From Desulfocapsa sp. (GTDB taxonomy: Bacteria; Desulfobacterota; Desulfobulbia; Desulfobulbales; Desulfocapsaceae): 10,675 nt of DNA. The position numbers and the translations under genes were made by a program. The notes under the pieces are model-generated. The model was not told where the DNA came from. It searched no databases and was given only the letters and a program-made list of their open reading frames with translations. Each line of letters starts with the position of its first letter. Positions within the stretch are counted from its first letter, which is position 1. Below are positions 6,019-10,675 of this stretch, in pieces. The stretch covers positions 1 through 10,675 of the forward strand of contig JAOZLI010000066.1 in NCBI GenBank assembly GCA_029934915.1, written 5' to 3'.

Positions 6019-6714
6019 ATGGAAAATACACCTCAAATCGAACTTACAAGCGTTCACAAATATTATAATCAGGGACAGGAAAATGAAGTTCATGCTTTAA
6101 AGGATGTCAATCTGAGCATTGCCCGGCAGGAGATTGTCTGTCTGCGTGGCCCCTCAGGATCTGGGAAAACAACTTTGCTCTGCCTTATTGGCTGTGTTTT
6201 TGGACCTAGCAGTGGACGGGCAGCAGTGGGCGGTAAACAGTTGCAACGGATGCCCGATGAATTTTTAACAAAATATCGTCGGGAAACCATAGGCTTTATC
6301 TTTCAGCATTTTAATATTTTGCCGCATTTAAGCGTGGAAAAGAATGTTGCTCTCCCTCTTCTACCCCTGGGAATAAGCCCCAGAGAACAGAAAAGTCGGG
6401 TCGGGGTACTGCTCGAACGCTTTGGAATCGAGCACCGGAAAAACTTTAAAGCCTCCCAAATTTCTGGTGGCGAACTGCAACGTGTAGCCATTGCACGAGC
6501 TCTTATTAATGATCCACCCATCATTCTGGCAGATGAACCCACAGCGCATCTCGATTCACGTCGCAGCCATGAACTCATGGAGTATCTTGTGAGTCTGCGC
6601 CAGGATGGGAAAACCATTATCCTGACATCGCATGATCCCCTGGTGACAGAACATGCAGGCGTTGATCGTATCGTTGATGTTCAGGATGGATGTATTGTGT
6701 CAGGTTCGCGCTGA
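6019..6714 (+). CDS. ABC transporter ATP-binding protein (LolD/MacB type), module 2
   Basis: A 231-residue nucleotide-binding subunit with all functional motifs: Walker A GPSGSGKT (44-51), Q-loop Q96 in [13 protein letters not shown], signature ISGGE (148-152), Walker B IILADE (168-173), D-loop AHLDS and switch histidine H205 in LTSHD. It pairs with the permease immediately upstream. Two starts are possible. The ATG at 6019 gives the usual family N-terminus. A GTG at 6010 overlaps the permease stop as GTGA and adds three residues. I favour the ATG but coupling makes the GTG credible. Its stop TGA overlaps the next ATG by one base (TGATG). It is clearly diverged from ATPase 1 (for example GELQR versus GQQRR after the signature), so the two modules are not a recent duplication. 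Confidence 0.92.
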   Translation: MENTPQIELTSVHKYYNQGQENEVHALKDVNLSIARQEIVCLRGPSGSGKTTLLCLIGCVFGPSSGRAAVGGKQLQRMPDEFLTKYRRETIGFIFQHFNILPHLSVEKNVALPLLPLGISPREQKSRVGVLLERFGIEHRKNFKASQISGGELQRVAIARALINDPPIILADEPTAHLDSRRSHELMEYLVSLRQDGKTIILTSHDPLVTEHAGVDRIVDVQDGCIVSGSR

Positions 6715-7706
6715 TGCTGGGTACATCCTGGGCCATTGGCTTGACCATTACCAGTCTGGTGGTTTTGTTTGTGACCTTGCGTGCCGCCTATACCGGTGTG
6801 CGAGTGGTCAGATTCTGGGATCAGTCTGCTGACTCTCCTTTACAGATCCGGCTTGAGAGTGAGATCTGGCTCTCTTCCACCCTGATGGAATACGGCCTCT
6901 TTTTTCAGCTTTTTTCACTCCTCCTGCTGGTGATTGCTGCGGATTCTTTTGCTGCAATTCTTCCAGGCGCCATGTGTGCAACAGGGTCTTTTCTGGCCAA
7001 CAGTTACGGGATGAAAGTCCTGGTCCTGAAACTGGTTTCGGTCTTTTTCTATGGCTTTTGGATTTTGATTCACCGTCTCGATATCTGCTCTCCCCATTAT
7101 CCTCTGGTTCGACTGAAAAATATCTATCTGTTGTTGCTCTGTCCGTTGTTACTTACAGATATGACTTTCCAGACTCTGTATCTGAACGGCCTGCACCCAG
7201 ATATCATCACATCCTGTTGCGGGGTGGTATTTCAGAAACCGGATGTGCATTTACTTGGATTGTCACAGCAAATGGCAACGCCCACAAGTATTGTCCTCTT
7301 TTATTGTGGCTGTTTCCTGCTCCTGCTGACGGGATGGCTCAATTTTCGTTATTCCAGTCTGCTGTTGGCAGTGGGAGCCTGTTTGCTCTTTCCCGCAGGC
7401 TTGTGGATGGTGACAACCTTTGTCTCCCCTTATGTATACGCCATGCCCCATCATCGCTGTCCCTTTTGTATCTTACATGTGGAATACAACTTTGTAGGTT
7501 ATCCACTCTTTGTGAGTCTGTATCTCGCATCATTCTCAGGAATGGGGATTGGGCTGCTAGGGCTCTTTGCTTCCTATTCAGAGTTGGCAAAAGCACTGCC
7601 GCGTTTTCACAAGAATCTTCGTTCGCAGTTTTTTGTTTTCCTTCTTTTCTTTGTTGTCTTATCTCTCTATTATCCGTTGAAATACCTTGTGTTAGGCGGA
7701 GAATAA
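6714..7706 (+). CDS. Polytopic Cys/His-rich membrane protein of unknown function
   Basis: A 330-residue integral membrane protein with about eight hydrophobic segments (roughly 8-24, 60-82, 104-122, 136-157, 192-208, 214-236, 262-285 and 305-325). Cysteines cluster in short loops or helix ends: AMCATG (C88), DICSPH (C125), TSCCGVVF (C168-C169), YCGC (C198, C200) and HHRCPFCILH (C249 and C252, flanked by H246, H247 and H255). The last is a CxxC with neighbouring histidines and could be a redox or metal site. I do not recognise a named family; the overall look recalls membrane proteins that sit beside NosL/ABC genes in other anaerobes, but that is memory, not a search. The ATG at 6714 overlaps the ATPase stop by one base and is preferred over an in-frame ATG at 6690. 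It is the last gene of the plus-strand train and plausibly supplies reductant, thiols or a metal to the periplasmic side. Confidence 0.75.
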   Translation: MLGTSWAIGLTITSLVVLFVTLRAAYTGVRVVRFWDQSADSPLQIRLESEIWLSSTLMEYGLFFQLFSLLLLVIAADSFAAILPGAMCATGSFLANSYGMKVLVLKLVSVFFYGFWILIHRLDICSPHYPLVRLKNIYLLLLCPLLLTDMTFQTLYLNGLHPDIITSCCGVVFQKPDVHLLGLSQQMATPTSIVLFYCGCFLLLLTGWLNFRYSSLLLAVGACLLFPAGLWMVTTFVSPYVYAMPHHRCPFCILHVEYNFVGYPLFVSLYLASFSGMGIGLLGLFASYSELAKALPRFHKNLRSQFFVFLLFFVVLSLYYPLKYLVLGGE

Positions 7707-7818
7707 TTTGCTACACTTTTAGCCTGTTCTTGTGATACACCTTAGTATGGACGATTATCTTAGGGCTCGGAAAATAGCAAGTTATTTCCTACCGAACCCT
7801 TATCATCAACAGGTGCGC

Positions 7819-8421
7819 ATGATACAAACTATTCGACAGAATGCAGGTGGAAAGCGGTTCTTTATGCTGCTGCTTTGTGCTGTTTTTAGCATCCTGACGA
7901 TTTTATGCTGTTTTTCTCCTGTTCATGCCCAGTCAGACAGTCGCCTGTTGCAGATAAAGGCTGCATTTACCTACCGTTTTCTTCTCTTTACGAAATGGCC
8001 GGAGCAAACGTCACCCGCCCCTGATGAGCTTATTCGTATCGGGGTTGTCGACAACCATGTCTTTGCTGCCCTTTTTGAAAAGATGTCCAGTAACCAGGGA
8101 GCAAATAAAAATAAGATAGTTGTTCAGTTCCTGGATGATTCCGCCACTGCCGATGATTTCAGACGTTGCCGTCTTCTGTATATTTCTGCATCAGCTGCCG
8201 ATCGAAGTGAAAAAATCCTGCAGCAGGTTACCGGGTATCCGGTACTGACCGTGAGTGATATGGATTCGTTTGTGGATGTTGGCGGCATGATACACCTCAC
8301 CACCCAACAAAATCGTATCCGCTTTGTTGTAAATCGAAGCCGGGCCAATGATGTCGGGATTAGCTTTAATGCACAGATGCTGAAGCTGGCAACTTCGGTT
8401 CTTGAGGTGGAGAATGAATAA
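7819..8421 (+). CDS. YfiR family protein (DUF4154), exported
   Basis: A 200-residue exported protein of the YfiR/DUF4154 family. It has a basic n-region, a strong hydrophobic core (FFMLLLCAVFSILTILCCF) and a likely cleavage after VHA (residue 37). Family landmarks are IKAAFTYRFLLFTKWP (46-61), RIGVVD (73-78), CRLLYIS (117-123), the LTVSDMDSFVDVGGMIHL block (143-160) and IRFVVN (167-172). In Pseudomonas aeruginosa, YfiR is a periplasmic repressor of the CHASE8-containing cyclase YfiN and uses disulfides for stability. This mature protein has a single cysteine (C117), so intramolecular disulfides are absent. I chose the ATG at 7819 (AGG six bases upstream, standard signal peptide). In-frame starts at 7732 (GTG) and 7747 (ATG) would add a long charged N-terminal tail. 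It overlaps the kinase gene by eight bases, so it probably regulates that kinase. Confidence 0.85.
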   Translation: MIQTIRQNAGGKRFFMLLLCAVFSILTILCCFSPVHAQSDSRLLQIKAAFTYRFLLFTKWPEQTSPAPDELIRIGVVDNHVFAALFEKMSSNQGANKNKIVVQFLDDSATADDFRRCRLLYISASAADRSEKILQQVTGYPVLTVSDMDSFVDVGGMIHLTTQQNRIRFVVNRSRANDVGISFNAQMLKLATSVLEVENE

Positions 8422-10654
8422 ACGCAGCGTTTTTATCAACTTATCCATTCGAAAAAAACTCCTTTCGGTGATGATGATTGCCAGCTGTTTCGCCATGCTG
8501 GTAACCGGATCAGTGTTCACACTGTATCAAACCTTCTATTTTAATTCTCAACTGGCACAACACCTCTCCTCCATAGCCGAAGTTATTGCCAATAATTCCA
8601 AGGCGGCTCTGGCATTTATGGATCCGGCTGATGGTCTGGATACTCTAAAGTCTTTGGAGACAATTGACTCTATGACGGCTGCGACTCTGTATGATGAACA
8701 GGGAGCAGTTCTGGCCTCCTGGAAACGTGACAATGCTTTAGCATTACCTGGTACAGCACCAGAATGGCAGGGGACACGGGAAAGGGACGGGCATATTCTC
8801 GTTGTCTGGAAGGTCGTAGAAAAGGGGCAAATACTTGGTACGCTGCTTATGAGCTCCAGTACCAGCGAAAAAGCCATTTTCCTGAAAAAAAGTCTGTTTG
8901 TGATTGTACTCCTGTTTTTGATTACAGCAATGATCACCTTCGTTCTTGCCCAATATCTGCAGGCTATCATTTCAAGACCTGTTAATTCTCTGGCCGATGT
9001 TATGACCAGGATTTCCGAGACTCAGGATTACTCTTTGCGGAGTAAACAACTTTCAGATGATGAACTTGGGCAATTGTCTGGCTTTTTTAATGAAATGCTG
9101 GACAGGGTTGAAGATAGAGACAATCAGCTGCAGGAAAACAGGGGATTGTTGCAGGCCATCATTGATAATGCTGGTTCGGTTATCTATCTCAAGGATCTTG
9201 ATGGGCACTATCTATTGGTTAATAGGCGTTACCGTGAGGTTGTAGCCATTCATGGTGAAGAAATTCTTGGTCGTACGGATTATGATCTTTTTTCTCATGA
9301 ACAGGCGGAGAAGTTTGTCGCACTTGATGCCAGAACCCTGGCGCAGGGTGAACTCATTGAAGAAGAGGAGGTCGCTCCCCACGCCGAGGGTGACCATATC
9401 TACTTATCTGCCAAATTTCCTCTGCGTGATGCCAATGGGGAGATTTATGCAATTTGTGGAATTTCCACCGATATTACCGAACGGAAACAAGCAGAAAATG
9501 AGCTGCGTCAGTTACGTAATTATCTTGATAATGTCATTGATTCCATGCCATCTGCTCTTATTGGTTTAGATGCTGAGGGTAAGATTACCCGCTGGAATCA
9601 TGAGGCAGAACGTCTCAGCGGGTTGTCTTCTAAGGAGGCCACCGGTTGTCTGCTTAATTCGGTCTTACCCCAATTCTCAGTCCAGCTTGAAAAGGTGCAT
9701 CAGGCCATTAAACAGCGTCAGGTTCAGGATAGTGCCAGGGTGTCTTACGCCGAGGATGGTAGAAATGTTTTTAAAGAAGTTACCGTGTATCCGCTGGTTG
9801 CCAATGGCATTGAGGGGGCGGTACTCCGGGTGGATGATGTAACCGAACGGGTACAGATAGAAGAGATGATGATCCAGACTGAAAAAATGATGTCTGTGGG
9901 AGGACTTGCTGCCGGCATGGCCCATGAAATCAACAATCCTCTCGGTATTATGATTCAGGCAGTGCAGAATATTGAACGTCGAGTTTCACAGGAGATCCCG
10001 GCTAATGTCAGGGTCGCCGAAGAATGTGGAACTACGGTAGCGGTTATCAAATGTTATCTGGAAAAACGCATGGTGTTGACCATGATAGAAGACATTCGTG
10101 AAGCCGGAGCCAGGGCTGCAAAAATTGTTGCTAATATGCTTCAATTTAGCAGGCGCAGCGAATCGGCTACTCAATATGCCAATATCCCTGAGCTCATAGA
10201 CAAAACCATAGAGCTTGCTGCCAATGATTATGATTTGAAAAAGAAATTTGATTTTCGTCATATTGATATCAAGCGTGAGTATGCGTCGGATCTACCCGAG
10301 ATTAAGCTGGTGGTAACGGAGTTTGAACAGGTTATTCTGAATTTATTAAAGAATTCTGCTCAAGCCATGGCGGAACAAAAAGATATAGATCGTAAACCGC
10401 AGATCAGTATTCGGGTGGAAAAGGATATGGATAGTGTTCATATCTCTCTGCAGGATAATGGACCTGGTATGGAAAAAAATGTTTGTAAACGTGTGTTCGA
10501 ACCATTTTTTACCACTAAGCCGGTGGGGAGCGGTACTGGTTTGGGGCTGTCTGTTTCGTATATGATTATTACCAATAATCATAAGGGAAGTATGGAAGTA
10601 GAATCGGTGGTTGGTGAGGGGACGGTGTTTAGGATTTCTTTACCGTTGGTTTAA
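8414..10654 (+). CDS. CHASE8-HAMP-PAS-PAS hybrid-free sensor histidine kinase
   Basis: A 746-residue transmembrane sensor kinase. Domains in order: TM1 (about 16-40); a periplasmic CHASE8-like sensor (about 45-155, with LSSIAEVIANNSKAALAF and TLYDEQGAVLASW); TM2 (about 160-182); HAMP (about 183-236); PAS1 (about 243-355, ending ISTDITERKQ); and PAS2 (about 368-480, ending VDDVTERV). The HisKA domain follows, with H504 in GMAHEINNPLG as the phosphorylated histidine. The catalytic domain has N-box NLLKNSAQAM (N647), G1 DNGPGM (681-686), F-box FEPFFTTK and G2 GSGTGLGLS (705-713). All catalytic motifs are intact and there is no receiver domain. The gap between H504 and the FSR ending the second DHp helix is about 74 residues, longer than the roughly 45-50 usual for HisKA. 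The ATG at 8414 has GAGGTGGAGA directly upstream and overlaps the YfiR-family gene. The cognate response regulator is probably beyond the window. Confidence 0.93.
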   Translation: MNKRSVFINLSIRKKLLSVMMIASCFAMLVTGSVFTLYQTFYFNSQLAQHLSSIAEVIANNSKAALAFMDPADGLDTLKSLETIDSMTAATLYDEQGAVLASWKRDNALALPGTAPEWQGTRERDGHILVVWKVVEKGQILGTLLMSSSTSEKAIFLKKSLFVIVLLFLITAMITFVLAQYLQAIISRPVNSLADVMTRISETQDYSLRSKQLSDDELGQLSGFFNEMLDRVEDRDNQLQENRGLLQAIIDNAGSVIYLKDLDGHYLLVNRRYREVVAIHGEEILGRTDYDLFSHEQAEKFVALDARTLAQGELIEEEEVAPHAEGDHIYLSAKFPLRDANGEIYAICGISTDITERKQAENELRQLRNYLDNVIDSMPSALIGLDAEGKITRWNHEAERLSGLSSKEATGCLLNSVLPQFSVQLEKVHQAIKQRQVQDSARVSYAEDGRNVFKEVTVYPLVANGIEGAVLRVDDVTERVQIEEMMIQTEKMMSVGGLAAGMAHEINNPLGIMIQAVQNIERRVSQEIPANVRVAEECGTTVAVIKCYLEKRMVLTMIEDIREAGARAAKIVANMLQFSRRSESATQYANIPELIDKTIELAANDYDLKKKFDFRHIDIKREYASDLPEIKLVVTEFEQVILNLLKNSAQAMAEQKDIDRKPQISIRVEKDMDSVHISLQDNGPGMEKNVCKRVFEPFFTTKPVGSGTGLGLSVSYMIITNNHKGSMEVESVVGEGTVFRISLPLV

Positions 10655-10675
10655 ATTCTAACAAGCGTTGTCTAA

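Noticed and set aside
7677-7707. Sigma70-like promoter TTGAAA with AATAAT before the YfiR-family gene
   Set aside because: Spacing is 19 bp and the -35 lies in the end of the upstream gene; a promoter in this gap is likely, but this match is too weak to call.
6974-7735. Long 253-codon ORF in another frame on the plus strand
   Set aside because: It lies almost wholly within the Cys-rich membrane protein gene, lacks TM or domain structure of its own and has low-complexity Ser/Leu-rich composition; the overlapping frame has clear membrane topology and coupled translation.

Overview
The window looks like a chromosomal segment of a Gram-negative, probably anaerobic, bacterium. The best guess is a Desulfobacterota (deltaproteobacterial) lineage close to the Desulfobulbales. 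This rests on moderate GC content, Sec-exported and lipoprotein signal peptides, a periplasmic protein with a CxxCH haem-c motif, a YfiR/CHASE8-type sensor pair, and an intergenic repeat of a kind I recall from deltaproteobacterial genomes. The taxonomic placement is inference; no rRNA, tRNA, CRISPR array, integrase or transposase was seen.

Layout. Positions 61-2439 hold two minus-strand genes: an exported beta-propeller protein ending in a CLACH motif, followed by an FtsX/MacB-type ABC permease with a periplasmic Cys-Cys pair. A 304-bp divergent intergenic region (2440-2743) contains a striking composite palindrome. From 2744 to 7706 runs a compact plus-strand gene train: ABC ATPase 1, a thioredoxin-like lipoprotein, a NosL-family protein, a dispersed hairpin repeat, a 96-residue single-TM protein, ABC permease 2, ABC ATPase 2, and a polytopic Cys/His-rich membrane protein. 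Most junctions abut or overlap by a few bases. After a 112-bp gap, a second unit (7819-10654) encodes a YfiR-family periplasmic protein and an overlapping CHASE8-HAMP-PAS-PAS-HisKA-HATPase histidine kinase.

How the genes may work together. NosL proteins are copper-binding accessory factors of nitrous oxide reductase, where they work with an ABC transporter (NosFY) and NosD to mature a His-ligated copper cluster in a beta-propeller enzyme (NosZ). Here a NosL homologue, an extracytoplasmic thioredoxin-like lipoprotein, two MacB/FtsX-like ABC modules and a Cys-rich membrane protein surround a His-bearing exported beta-propeller with a C-terminal CxxCH. No NosZ or NosD is present. I infer a dedicated assembly, export or thiol/metal-handling apparatus for the propeller protein. 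This is a hypothesis from context; the cofactor and the substrate of the ABC modules cannot be read from sequence. The YfiR/kinase pair is probably an envelope-stress or redox-sensing system; whether it controls the upstream genes is unknown.

No stretch over about 300 bp lacks a gene except 2440-2743, which is described as a feature.
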